Source: Parenemella sanctibonifatiensis
Lineage (GTDB): Bacteria > Actinomycetota > Actinomycetes > Propionibacteriales > Propionibacteriaceae
Length of the DNA: 64,000 nucleotides
Direction of reading: 5' to 3'
NCBI RefSeq assembly: GCF_002250565.1
Contig: NZ_NMVJ01000011.1
Location: 124,001 to 188,000 of the forward strand
Made by a program: the position numbers and the translations under genes. Below, piece by piece: positions 33,379 through 40,457 of the stretch (position 1 is its first letter; each line of letters starts with the position of its first letter). The notes below the pieces were generated by a model. The model did no database searches and had not been told where the DNA came from. It saw only the letters and a program-made list of their open reading frames with translations.

Positions 33379-33420
33379 GGCGTGTCCCTGGGGCAGCGGG
33401 GTGCGAAAAACTGGTGGGGG

Positions 33421-34182
33421 TCAGGCGTAGCGCTGGGCGATGCGGCTGGCCTCGGCGCCGTAGCTGGCATCGTGGGTGACGGCGTGGACGCACAGCGGAT
33501 GGAGCTGGTGCAGGTCCAACAGCTCGGTCCATTGGTCGGGCAGGTGGTCGTTGGCCTCGTCGTACGCCGCGAACACGCGTTCCAGGTGGGGCGCCCCGAA
33601 GAGTCCCAGCATCGCGAGGTCCGTGAGCCGGTGGCCGCCGTGCGCGGCCGGGTCGATCAGGACCGGGTCTGGGGTCCAGACCACATTGCCGGCCCACAGG
33701 TCCCCGTGGATCCGGGCCGGTGGCGCGTCGTCGTCGAACTCGCCGGCCGCGATCCGCTCGCAGAGCGCTTCAATCGCGCGCAGCCCGTCGGCGTCGAGGT
33801 TGCTGACCTCAGCGGCTTTGCGGGCGTACGGCAACACCCGGTCCTCGGCATACATGGCGCCCCAGGTGAGGGTGGGGCGCAGGTTCATCGGCTGGCTGCC
33901 GATCCAGCCGTCCCCCTCCCAGCCGGCCGGCGGGGCTCCGAAGAGTGGGGCGCCGGCGTCGTGCAGCCGCGCCAGGCCGTGACCGAGGGCCTCGGCCTCG
34001 CTGGGACTGGGCGCGTCATGACGGAGTCGCTCCAATTCGAGCTGATCGTCAGAGACCTGCGCCACCCGCACCACCCGGAGCTGGGTGTCGTCGGGCAGTC
34101 CGTCGGTGAGCCAGCGCAGCCCGGCTGCCTCGTAGGCGAAGGCGGTGTCGCCCGGCGGCTGGTCCTTGACGAAGGTCTCCAT
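33421..34182 (-). CDS. Fructosamine kinase-family protein
   Basis: The family phosphorylates sugar adducts on proteins or small amines so that they fall off (deglycation). Seen: HGDLWAGNVVW near residues 158-168 (catalytic Asp loop), LIDPAAHGGHRLTDLAML near 177 (Mg-binding Asp) and a C-terminal helix bundle (YDEANDHLPDQWTELLDLHQL). At 253 residues it is shorter than the roughly 290 of typical members, losing part of the N-lobe, as in other actinobacterial forms. A perfect leaderless geometry lies upstream. Confidence 0.88.
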   Translation of the reverse strand: METFVKDQPPGDTAFAYEAAGLRWLTDGLPDDTQLRVVRVAQVSDDQLELERLRHDAPSPSEAEALGHGLARLHDAGAPLFGAPPAGWEGDGWIGSQPMNLRPTLTWGAMYAEDRVLPYARKAAEVSNLDADGLRAIEALCERIAAGEFDDDAPPARIHGDLWAGNVVWTPDPVLIDPAAHGGHRLTDLAMLGLFGAPHLERVFAAYDEANDHLPDQWTELLDLHQLHPLCVHAVTHDASYGAEASRIAQRYA

Positions 34183-34188
34183 GTCGTC

Positions 34189-34194
34189 AGCCTA
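34189..34194 (-). promoter_or_regulatory. -10-like hexamer of the fructosamine-kinase gene
   Basis: TAGGCT on the minus strand, 6 nt before ATG 34182. Confidence 0.6.
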
Positions 34195-34250
34195 GGGGAG
34201 CGGCGGCGCGGGAGGGAGCCCGATGTCGGGCCATCTGTAAGACTGGCCGG

Positions 34251-36971
34251 GTGCATGCGTTGGCCCGAGGATGGCAATGGTTGATGGGCATTGACCCACG
34301 GGACCGTCGCCGTACCCCGAGGTGGCTGGGTATCGCACTCACCGTCGCGATCGTGGTGCCGGTCGCCGCCGCCGCGGTCACCGGCAGTCAACGCTGGTGG
34401 CCCTGGCAGCCCTATCTGCCGCGAATGAGCGATGTCTCCGATGCCACCCAGGGTTTCCTGTTGGGGCTGCCGATCTATGAGGCGGACTTCTGGTACGCCC
34501 CGTTCGGCGCGCTGCTCGGCCTGCCGCTGACCAGCGCCGGCCCCTTCGTCGCAGCGCTGATCCTGACCGCCGGCACTGCTGCGACGTACGCCCGGCTGGC
34601 CCGCTATGCCGGGGTCCGCGGCTGGCTGATCGGACTGGCGGCAGCGCTGGCGATCGGCGCGACCGGCATCGTGCACGCGCTCTCGCAAGGCAGTCTGGTG
34701 CCGTTGCTGGTGGGGCTGCTCGCCCTCGAACTCGTGGCCTTGCTGGTGGGGCCGCCGGGCCGGGACACCGGCTTCTTCACCGGCCTGGTGACGGCGCTGT
34801 TCCCGCCTGCCGTGCTGGTGATCGTGGCGCTGGCGCTGCTGCGACGGGTCAAGCCGGCGCTGTTGGCAGCTGGGGTTGCGGTGGTCGGGCATGGCGCGGC
34901 CGCGGTCCTGCTGCCCGGCGCCACCGTCGACTACTGGACTCGGGTGCTGCCCGGGATGGTCGTCTTCAACACCGACAATCCGACCACGCCGCAGTCGGCG
35001 ATCGCGATCTTCGCCGACGCGGCTCACCAGACCAGCCCGATGATGGTGTGGCTGACGGTGCTGGCGATGGCCGCGGTGGCGCTGGTGTTGGCCCTGCTGT
35101 TCGCGTCGAGCGCGCCGTGGCTGGCGGCGGGCTTGCTGGTGCTGCCGCTGGTGTTGCTGCTGCCGTGGCCCTTCGGCGGCGCGGCCGGGCTGCCCCTGCT
35201 GGTCGGCGCGGTGGTCACGCGGCAGCGCACGGCGACTGTCGCCGGTCTGTCCCCGGTCGGCCGGTTGGCTGCCCTGGTGGTCGGCGGTGCCGCGGTGTTG
35301 CAGCCCTGGCAAGCACTGATCGACCCGTTCGCGGCGACGCCGCGCTGGCTGGCCCGCCACGAACTGTGGGGCACTGCGGTCGTGGTGGTGGGCATCGTGG
35401 TCCTGTTCGTGGTGCTCGGTGTCGAGTTGCTGATCGGTGCCGGGACGCCGGCGTACCGGCGCTCCATCGGGACGCCGTACCGGCGCTCCATCGGGACGCC
35501 GTACCGGCGATGGGTCGGTCGAATCGGCTTTGCGTTGCTGCCGGTCGGGGTGCTGGTGTGGTGTGCCTGGATCGCTCACGAGCACGGCTTCTCGGGCGTG
35601 ACCGACCCCTACGTCGAACAGCTTCGGTTGGCGTGGAGCGGTGGCGATGTGTACGCCGAGCCGACCGTCCCGGTGCTGATGCCCTTCGGAGTGCTGGTCG
35701 CTGGAGTGGCGGCGCGGATCGGCGGGCTGGTGGCGCTGCTGGTGCTGACCGGGCTGGCGCTGGCGCACCTGGCTCATCGGGCCGGGCTGCGCGGCTGGCG
35801 CGCCGGCGTGGCGGCCAGCGGCGTGGTGGTGCTGATCAGTTCGTTGTGGCCGGGCCTGGTCGGACTGAACGAGCCGCCGGCGCTGGGGCCGCTGCTGGTG
35901 CTGGTGGTGCTGCTCGATCTCGCCCCGGGCGATGGGCTGTGGCGGCGTTGGCTGCCGCTGTCGAAGCTCGGCGGGCGATGGGACCGGGAACGGGTGGTTC
36001 CCGAAGGCATCGGCACCGGGCTGGTCGCGGCGATGTCGCCGCTGACCCTGGTGGTGGTTGCCCTGTTGTTGCTGACCGGGCGGCATCGCGCCGGCTGGAC
36101 GGCGCTCATCACCTTCGGGGGCGCGACGCTGCTGGGGCTGGTCGCCGCCCCGGGCGCGACGGCTTCGCTGTGGTCAGGCCTGATGGCTGGCACGTTGCCG
36201 ATGGCGCCGGATTCGCTGGCGGGCTGGTTGGCGCAGATGACGGGGCATCCTGGCCATCCGCTGGTCGTGGTGGGCCCGGTGCTGGCGGTCGCGTTGGCGT
36301 TCCTGGCCGCGCTGCGATGGCATCGCGGTGGCGCGCGTGGCGCCCAGCAACAGTGGGTGGCGTTGGGCCTGGTCGGCCTGGGGGTGGTGCTGGCTGAACC
36401 CGCGCCGGGCACCGGCGGTCATCTGTGGTTGCTGCCGATCCTGGCGGCTGCGGGTGGCGCCGGCGTACGGATGGCTCCCCGGACGGCGGCGCGGGTGCCG
36501 ACCGCGATCGTGCTGCCCGCGGGCCTGGCGCTGCTGTGGCTGGCGCTGCCCGCGACGCGGATCGTACGCCCCGAGGGCTGGGACGCCTGGCCGACGCTGG
36601 CGTCTGCGCTGGTGGTGGTCGCGGCCCTGGTCTTCGGTTCCCGAGGGCACACGCCGCCGAGGCTGGGGGAGGAGTCCCAGGACACGACGGCGGCACGCGA
36701 GCCGGCGGTGGCCAAGCCCGACCGAGCTGAGCCCGCTCCTGGACGGACGTTTGAGCCGGAGCCGACGCAGGATCCCGAGTCCACGGTGGTGCCGCAGCGG
36801 GCGCTCGGAACGGTGCCGGAGTCCGAGGGCGTCGCGACTGGTGGCGACCCCGAGGCGACTGGTGGCAGCGCTGAGACCAGCGAACCGAAGCCGCGCCGGC
36901 AGCGGTCCCCGTGGGCCCAGCCCGAGCATCAGGACAAGCACCGTCCGAGGCGCGCGCTGCCGCCGGAGTGA
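34251..36971 (+). CDS. Giant membrane protein made of two GT-C/GT87-like halves
   Basis: 906 residues with about 20 hydrophobic segments and a hydrophilic Pro/Glu-rich tail (from about 800). The first half (1-400) and second half (430-800) resemble each other in order. YAPFGALLGLPLTSAG matches LMPFGVLVAGVAARIGG; GVRGWLIGLAAALAI matches GLRGWRAGVAASGVV; LLPGATVDYWTRVLPGM matches VAAPGATASLWSGLMAG. Each half starts its first extracellular loop with an Asp (SDVSDATQ, VTDPYVEQ), as polyprenyl-phosphate mannosyltransferases of family GT87 do. It may transfer mannose to lipids or glycans, or be a degenerate relative. The GTG start has AAGACT 6 nt before it. A 24-bp repeat lies in the linker. Confidence 0.7.
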   Translation: MHALARGWQWLMGIDPRDRRRTPRWLGIALTVAIVVPVAAAAVTGSQRWWPWQPYLPRMSDVSDATQGFLLGLPIYEADFWYAPFGALLGLPLTSAGPFVAALILTAGTAATYARLARYAGVRGWLIGLAAALAIGATGIVHALSQGSLVPLLVGLLALELVALLVGPPGRDTGFFTGLVTALFPPAVLVIVALALLRRVKPALLAAGVAVVGHGAAAVLLPGATVDYWTRVLPGMVVFNTDNPTTPQSAIAIFADAAHQTSPMMVWLTVLAMAAVALVLALLFASSAPWLAAGLLVLPLVLLLPWPFGGAAGLPLLVGAVVTRQRTATVAGLSPVGRLAALVVGGAAVLQPWQALIDPFAATPRWLARHELWGTAVVVVGIVVLFVVLGVELLIGAGTPAYRRSIGTPYRRSIGTPYRRWVGRIGFALLPVGVLVWCAWIAHEHGFSGVTDPYVEQLRLAWSGGDVYAEPTVPVLMPFGVLVAGVAARIGGLVALLVLTGLALAHLAHRAGLRGWRAGVAASGVVVLISSLWPGLVGLNEPPALGPLLVLVVLLDLAPGDGLWRRWLPLSKLGGRWDRERVVPEGIGTGLVAAMSPLTLVVVALLLLTGRHRAGWTALITFGGATLLGLVAAPGATASLWSGLMAGTLPMAPDSLAGWLAQMTGHPGHPLVVVGPVLAVALAFLAALRWHRGGARGAQQQWVALGLVGLGVVLAEPAPGTGGHLWLLPILAAAGGAGVRMAPRTAARVPTAIVLPAGLALLWLALPATRIVRPEGWDAWPTLASALVVVAALVFGSRGHTPPRLGEESQDTTAAREPAVAKPDRAEPAPGRTFEPEPTQDPESTVVPQRALGTVPESEGVATGGDPEATGGSAETSEPKPRRQRSPWAQPEHQDKHRPRRALPPE
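35442..35510 (+). repeat. In-frame 24-bp tandem repeat in the GT-C linker
   Basis: About two and a half units starting GGGACGCCGTACCGGCG, encoding repeats of RRSIGTPY; the first unit carries an extra GCG. Confidence 0.8.
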
Positions 36972-37044
36972 GGCCGGGGCAGCGGCGTGGAGCTGGTTCG
37001 AAAACTCGCCCCGAATCCGATTCGCGTCGCGCCGATCCGTACGC

Positions 37045-37050
37045 TATATT
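37045..37050 (+). promoter_or_regulatory. -10-like hexamer for tRNA-Asp/tRNA-Phe
   Basis: TATATT within an AT-rich island (TACGCTATATTTTCTC), about 57 nt before the tRNA-Asp gene. Confidence 0.45.
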
Positions 37051-37106
37051 TTCTCTTCGGCAGGCTTCGGTCTGCAGGCTGAATCATCCGGTCACCGGAT
37101 TGTTGA

Positions 37107-37183
37107 GGCCCCGTGGCGCAGTTGGTTAGCGCGCCGCCCTGTCACGGCGGAGGTCGCGGGTTCGAGTCCCGTCGGGGTCGCCA
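37107..37183 (+). tRNA. tRNA-Asp (GTC)
   Basis: Acceptor GGCCCCG pairs with CGGGGTC. The anticodon loop CTGTCAC contains GTC, and the T-arm GGTTCGAGTCC is canonical. CCA is encoded (37181-37183). Confidence 0.97.
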
Positions 37184-37207
37184 GCGCGAAGGTTTTCGCG
37201 CCGGCCT

Positions 37208-37284
37208 GGCCAGGTAGCTCAGTTGGTAGCAGCGTTCGCCTGAAAAGTGAAAGGTCGCCGGTTCGAGCCCGGCCCTGGCCACCA
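37208..37284 (+). tRNA. tRNA-Phe (GAA)
   Basis: Acceptor GGCCAGG pairs with CCTGGCC; the anticodon loop CTGAAAA contains GAA. CCA is encoded. The D-stem has a mismatch (GCTC against CAGC) and the anticodon stem one G-T pair, slightly weaker than usual. It lies 24 nt after tRNA-Asp, so the two are co-transcribed. Confidence 0.95.
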
Positions 37285-37649
37285 CCCCACTCCCGTTCGG
37301 TTGAGTGCACATCCCCCTTTTTTTGCTTGCGCCACTGGCGTACGCCACCACACCAGTACGCCACCCCCGCCGCGCCGCACGCGCGGTGTACACCGCCCCG
37401 GGTCCGTGCATTGTCGTCAACTCGATCACGATTTCGTGCCCCCACGCCCCGACCCGGGCATCGAGTCGACGGATCTGCACGGCGTACGACGCCGAGCGTG
37501 CAAAAATCGACGGCGATTCGCCCCGATCTGCTCCTGAGGCGCGCATCGGGCGAAGTTACCGTCGTTATCGCACGGCCCAGGGCGGACTGGCTCGCCCAAA
37601 CCGCTGCCGATCGGCCCAGATGGCCGATCGCGTACGCCCCCGGACAGCA
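37285..37649. other. Gene-free stretch between tRNA-Phe and tRNA-Glu
   Basis: A run of eight T lies at about 37318-37325, just after a C run, and may end tRNA transcription. A perfect 14-bp palindrome, GCGGTGTACACCGC, is at 37383-37396. I see no credible gene in either direction. Confidence 0.5.
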
Positions 37650-37650
37650 G

Positions 37651-37673
37651 AAAACCCCCGCGCACGGGGGTTT
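37651..37673 (-). terminator. Terminator of tRNA-Glu
   Basis: Read on the minus strand: stem CCCCCG / CGGGGG with loop TGCG, followed by TTTTCTG, 8 nt after the tRNA. Confidence 0.85.
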
Positions 37674-37678
37674 CTGGG

Positions 37679-37754
37679 TGGCATCCCCAACGGGATTCGA
37701 ACCCGCGCTGCCGCCTTGAAAGGGCGGTGTCCTAGGCCGCTAGACGATGGGGAC
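37679..37754 (-). tRNA. tRNA-Glu (TTC)
   Basis: On the minus strand: acceptor GTCCCCA, anticodon loop CTTTCAA with TTC, T-arm GGTTCGAATCC, discriminator G and an encoded CCA. Confidence 0.96.
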
Positions 37755-37851
37755 CTGTGGCAAGCCACTCGTGCACTTTACAGGTCGGCGCGCCTGGGTG
37801 GAAACTGCGCCGCCCCGGCCACCGGGGCCGGGGCGTCGCAGACCAGCGTGG

Positions 37852-39033
37852 TCAGGGGCGTACGGAGATGTGCACGTGGTTGTAGTGGTTGGCGTTGTCG
37901 CTGCCGCGATCGGCCATGGCACGCCAGCCTTCACGGGAGCGCTGCTGGCTCCAGATCTTCTGGGCAAAGATCACGTAGTCGATGCCGAGCCGGGAGGCGT
38001 TGTCGCGGGCGTAGTTCGCCACCGCCCAGCCGAGCTGCTGGTTGCCCATGTAGGGCGCGGGGAGCATGAAGTCGATCGCGCGGCCACTGCCGTGGTCCGA
38101 ACCGGAGCCATTGCGGTAGCCGTAGATCGTGGTGAACTGCTGGAAGTGGCTGTACACATCCGCCATCACGCCCTTGGACTTGGCCGTCAGCCCGTTGTGG
38201 CTGCTGTGATAGGGCACCTTCGCGCCGGGGTTGAAGTTGTCACCGCCGCCGCCACCGCCGGCGGAGGGCTCGTTCTCCGACAGGTACTTGGCGGTGACCC
38301 AGCGGGGCGCACCCTTGTAGATGATCTGCATCCGGCCGTTCTCGACCCGACCGGTGATCTCCAGCTTGGTGCCGGTGGGCACCTCGGCGATCCGTCGGTA
38401 GTTGTTGGCCGAGGTGGAGCGGATGTCGAGGGCGACGGTGGCGTACCGAACGCCGGTCACCGCCGGGTTCTCTCCGGGGTTCGGGTCGCTGGGCGGGGTC
38501 GAGGGGCCGCTGGCCCCACTGAGGTAGCGGGTGGCTGCCCAGCGCTTCTGGCCCTGGTACTCGACCTCGGAGTAGTCGTTGGTGACCTTGCCGGTCAGGC
38601 GCAGCTCGGTGCCCTTGCGGACCACGGTCACGGAGCGGTCGCGAATGCTGGGGCCGGTGCGGATGTGGAGGTTGGCGGTGGTGCGACGTACGCCCTCAGC
38701 GCCATCGTTGCTGGGCCGGTCATTGCTGCCGCCGCCACTGCCGCCGTTGGACAGGTACTCGCTGGAGATCCAGGCTTCCTGGCCGCGGTAGCTCACCGGC
38801 GTCCAGCCGTTCTGGGAGTCGCCGCGAGCATCAACCTGAGTGCCGCGCGGCAGCGCGCCCAACACCCGATGCTGGATGCCGGGGCCGCTGCGGACATTCA
38901 CGCCGATAGCGGGGGTGACCACCAAGGTCGAGGCCGAGGCAACGGGGCCCATGACGGCACCGGTTGCGGTGAGGGCCACCAGGACTGCTCCTGTGGCCAA
39001 GGCCATGCGGGCCTTGCGCAGCACACTCTTCAC
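37852..39033 (-). CDS. Secreted cell-wall protein: three SH3 repeats and an ARB-07466-like C-terminal domain
   Basis: A signal peptide, VKSVLRKARMALATGAVLVA, ends near ASAS (residues 1-38). Three bacterial SH3 domains follow (GVNVRSGPGIQHRVLG, NLHIRTGPSIRDRSV and ALDIRSTSANNYRRI), separated by Gly/Ser linkers; they bind peptidoglycan or its peptides. The C-terminal domain, about residues 290-393, reads SDHGSGRAIDFML, IDYVIFAQKIWS and DNANHYNHVHISV, a His/Asp set like D-Ala-D-Ala metallopeptidase folds. Start: GTG 39033 after GGGAGG; the frame opens to 39117 but that part is untranslated leader. The leader is highly structured. Confidence 0.85.
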   Translation of the reverse strand: MKSVLRKARMALATGAVLVALTATGAVMGPVASASTLVVTPAIGVNVRSGPGIQHRVLGALPRGTQVDARGDSQNGWTPVSYRGQEAWISSEYLSNGGSGGGSNDRPSNDGAEGVRRTTANLHIRTGPSIRDRSVTVVRKGTELRLTGKVTNDYSEVEYQGQKRWAATRYLSGASGPSTPPSDPNPGENPAVTGVRYATVALDIRSTSANNYRRIAEVPTGTKLEITGRVENGRMQIIYKGAPRWVTAKYLSENEPSAGGGGGGDNFNPGAKVPYHSSHNGLTAKSKGVMADVYSHFQQFTTIYGYRNGSGSDHGSGRAIDFMLPAPYMGNQQLGWAVANYARDNASRLGIDYVIFAQKIWSQQRSREGWRAMADRGSDNANHYNHVHISVRP

Positions 39034-39120
39034 GTCGTTCCTCCCACGGCCTTCCCATAGCCGTTGTTGGGTTTCGCCGATGGGTGAGTTGCCGGTTTCC
39101 CCGGGTGCCGATAGCACCCC
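39034..39120 (-). ncRNA. Structured 5' leader, candidate riboswitch of the SH3 cell-wall gene
   Basis: On the minus strand, three stems follow one another: GGGTGC/GCACCC with loop TATCG, CCG/CGG around a conserved-looking loop (AACTCACC), and ACGGC/GCCGT enclosing TATGGGAAG. The bases GAAACCGGCAACTCACC resemble the 3' half of c-di-AMP (ydaO) riboswitches, which often precede actinobacterial wall-hydrolase genes. I cannot find the matching 5' half (GGGGTGAATC-type), so the class is open. Confidence 0.35.
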
Positions 39121-39269
39121 CGTCCGTCACTTTTCGACGCCTGACTGGCAGTGAACTTAACTGCGTCACAGCTTTCACATCAACACCACGAACCTCAGTT
39201 GACTCTTCGTGCAACAGGACACGCCGAGTCGCTTCCTAAAATGACACCAATGTCATTCGGCTGGCTGGC

Positions 39270-39275
39270 TAGAGT
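39270..39275 (+). promoter_or_regulatory. -10-like hexamer of the zincin gene
   Basis: TAGAGT, 8 nt before ATG 39284. Confidence 0.55.
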
Positions 39276-39283
39276 CGGTGGCG

Positions 39284-39628
39284 ATGGAGATCAGCAAGGA
39301 AGACTTCGAGGCGCTCGTCGACGACGCCATCGATCAGGTGCCCGATGACCTGATCGCCCAGGTCGACAACCTGGTGATCCTGGTCGAGGACAGAAATCCC
39401 GCCCGGGCGGACCTTCTGGGGCTTTACGAGGGGGTGCCGCTGACCTCTCGCGACAGCCACTACGCCGGCGTGCTGCCCGACCGGATCTTCATCTATCGAC
39501 TGCCGATCGCAGCGATCTGTCGCACCCGAGCCGAGATCGTGGAGCAGGTCCGCATCACGGTCATCCACGAGGTTGGCCATTACTTCGGCATCAGCGACGA
39601 GCGGCTGCACGAGCTTGGATGGGGCTGA
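39284..39628 (+). CDS. Small metallopeptidase-family (zincin, DUF1025-like) protein
   Basis: 114 residues with HEVGHYFGISDERLHELG near 95-112: the HExxH zinc site with a nearby acidic third ligand. This is the whole-domain minimal zincin found widely in bacteria (preceded by NLVILVEDRNP and LLGLYEGVPLTSR). Its proteolytic activity and substrate are unproven in the family. ATG 39284 is favoured over the in-frame GTG 39278 by hexamer spacing. Confidence 0.9.
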   Translation: MEISKEDFEALVDDAIDQVPDDLIAQVDNLVILVEDRNPARADLLGLYEGVPLTSRDSHYAGVLPDRIFIYRLPIAAICRTRAEIVEQVRITVIHEVGHYFGISDERLHELGWG

Positions 39629-39637
39629 GAACTATCC

Positions 39638-39654
39638 CTCAAGTCTCACTTGAG
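39638..39654. terminator. Short hairpin between convergent genes
   Basis: CTCAAGT / ACTTGAG with a 3-base loop, overlapping the last codons of the minus-strand gene. Confidence 0.45.
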
Positions 39655-40319
39655 ACCGAAGGCTGAGAGTTCCCGGAGAAGTCCCACAGCAGGAGCGTGT
39701 CCCCGGTGAGCGCAACCCGGTCGGCGTGGCCAAGCCGTGTCGAGGGCAGGTAGTCCGCTTGCAGTTGGGCGCGGGTCACCGCAGTGGCGCCGGTCAGGTC
39801 GGCCAATCGGGTGAGCGGCTCCTCGTCCAGTGCCGCTGCGGCCACGGGCAGGCCCGAGTGTCGGGTGTTCACCTCAAGCAGTTCAATCAGCTCGTCGGGC
39901 AAGCCAGGAGAGGCGACCAGCAGCGCGCGGTGTCGAAACCGGCTCAGCGTCGGGACCAATTCCCGTGGCAACGTCGGGGCATCGGTCAACACCAGGACCG
40001 TGGGGGCCTCGAGCACCGCCCAGGGATGCTGCGGGTCACCGCCGGTGATCGCCGCCGTGGTTTCCAGACGCCCCCGCAGTTCAGTGGCCTGAGGTTGCTG
40101 GCGTACGGCCTCGGCCAGAGCGGCCTGCGCGGTGGCATCAGGGGGTGCAGGCGTCGAAACTTCGTCGGCAGTGAGGTAGCTCGGGCGGGGTTGGTCAGCC
40201 ACTCCGGGGATCGGCGGGGGCTCGTGCAGCTGGCGGCGGCGCCGGCCGTCGGACCAGGAGCCGTACGCGATGACGGCGACGCCCAGCACGAAGACCACCG
40301 CCAACCCGATCCAGAACAT
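39639..40319 (-). CDS. Membrane-anchored protein with a GroEL apical-domain-like region
   Basis: 226 residues. Residues 2-21 form one TM helix (FWIGLAVVFVLGVAVIAYG) followed by RRRR, so the rest should be cytoplasmic. Residues about 105-220 follow the GroEL apical domain in order. AVLEAPTVLVLTDAPTLP matches the ESPFILLADKKIS region; RELVPTLSRFRHRALLVA matches REMLPVLEA...KPLLIIA; LPVAAAALDE matches the KVAAVKAP strand; LADLTGATAVT matches IATLTGGTVIS; and TRLGHADRVALTGDTLLL matches EDLGQAKRVVINKDTTTI. Equatorial and intermediate domains are absent, so no ATPase or ring is expected. The start ATG 40319 has CAGGCT 6 nt before it. Function unknown. Confidence 0.6.
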   Translation of the reverse strand: MFWIGLAVVFVLGVAVIAYGSWSDGRRRRQLHEPPPIPGVADQPRPSYLTADEVSTPAPPDATAQAALAEAVRQQPQATELRGRLETTAAITGGDPQHPWAVLEAPTVLVLTDAPTLPRELVPTLSRFRHRALLVASPGLPDELIELLEVNTRHSGLPVAAAALDEEPLTRLADLTGATAVTRAQLQADYLPSTRLGHADRVALTGDTLLLWDFSGNSQPSVSSET

Positions 40320-40364
40320 GCGCCCAGCCTGCCATGACCGCGCGCGAGATCCGGCCGCTGGCGG

Positions 40365-40370
40365 TAGGCT
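40365..40370 (+). promoter_or_regulatory. -10-like hexamer of tRNA-Lys
   Basis: TAGGCT, 13 nt before the tRNA 5' end; the only promoter-like element seen for the glycosyltransferase gene as well. Confidence 0.55.
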
Positions 40371-40383
40371 GAGGCACCGCACC

Positions 40384-40456
40384 GGGCCTCTAGCTCAATC
40401 GGCAGAGCAGCGGACTTTTAATCCGCGGGTTGTGGGTTCGATTCCCACGGGGCCCA
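40384..40456 (+). tRNA. tRNA-Lys (TTT), CCA not encoded
   Basis: Acceptor GGGCCTC pairs with GGGGCCC (one T-G pair). The anticodon loop CTTTTAA contains TTT, the T-arm is GGTTCGATTCC, and the discriminator is A at 40456. The next bases are CATG, not CCA, unlike the other three tRNA genes here. Confidence 0.96.
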
Positions 40457-40457
40457 C

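Noticed and set aside
39034-39117. N-terminal extension of the SH3 protein to 39117
   Set aside because: A ribosome site and signal peptide start at GTG 39033; the upstream bases form stable stems instead.
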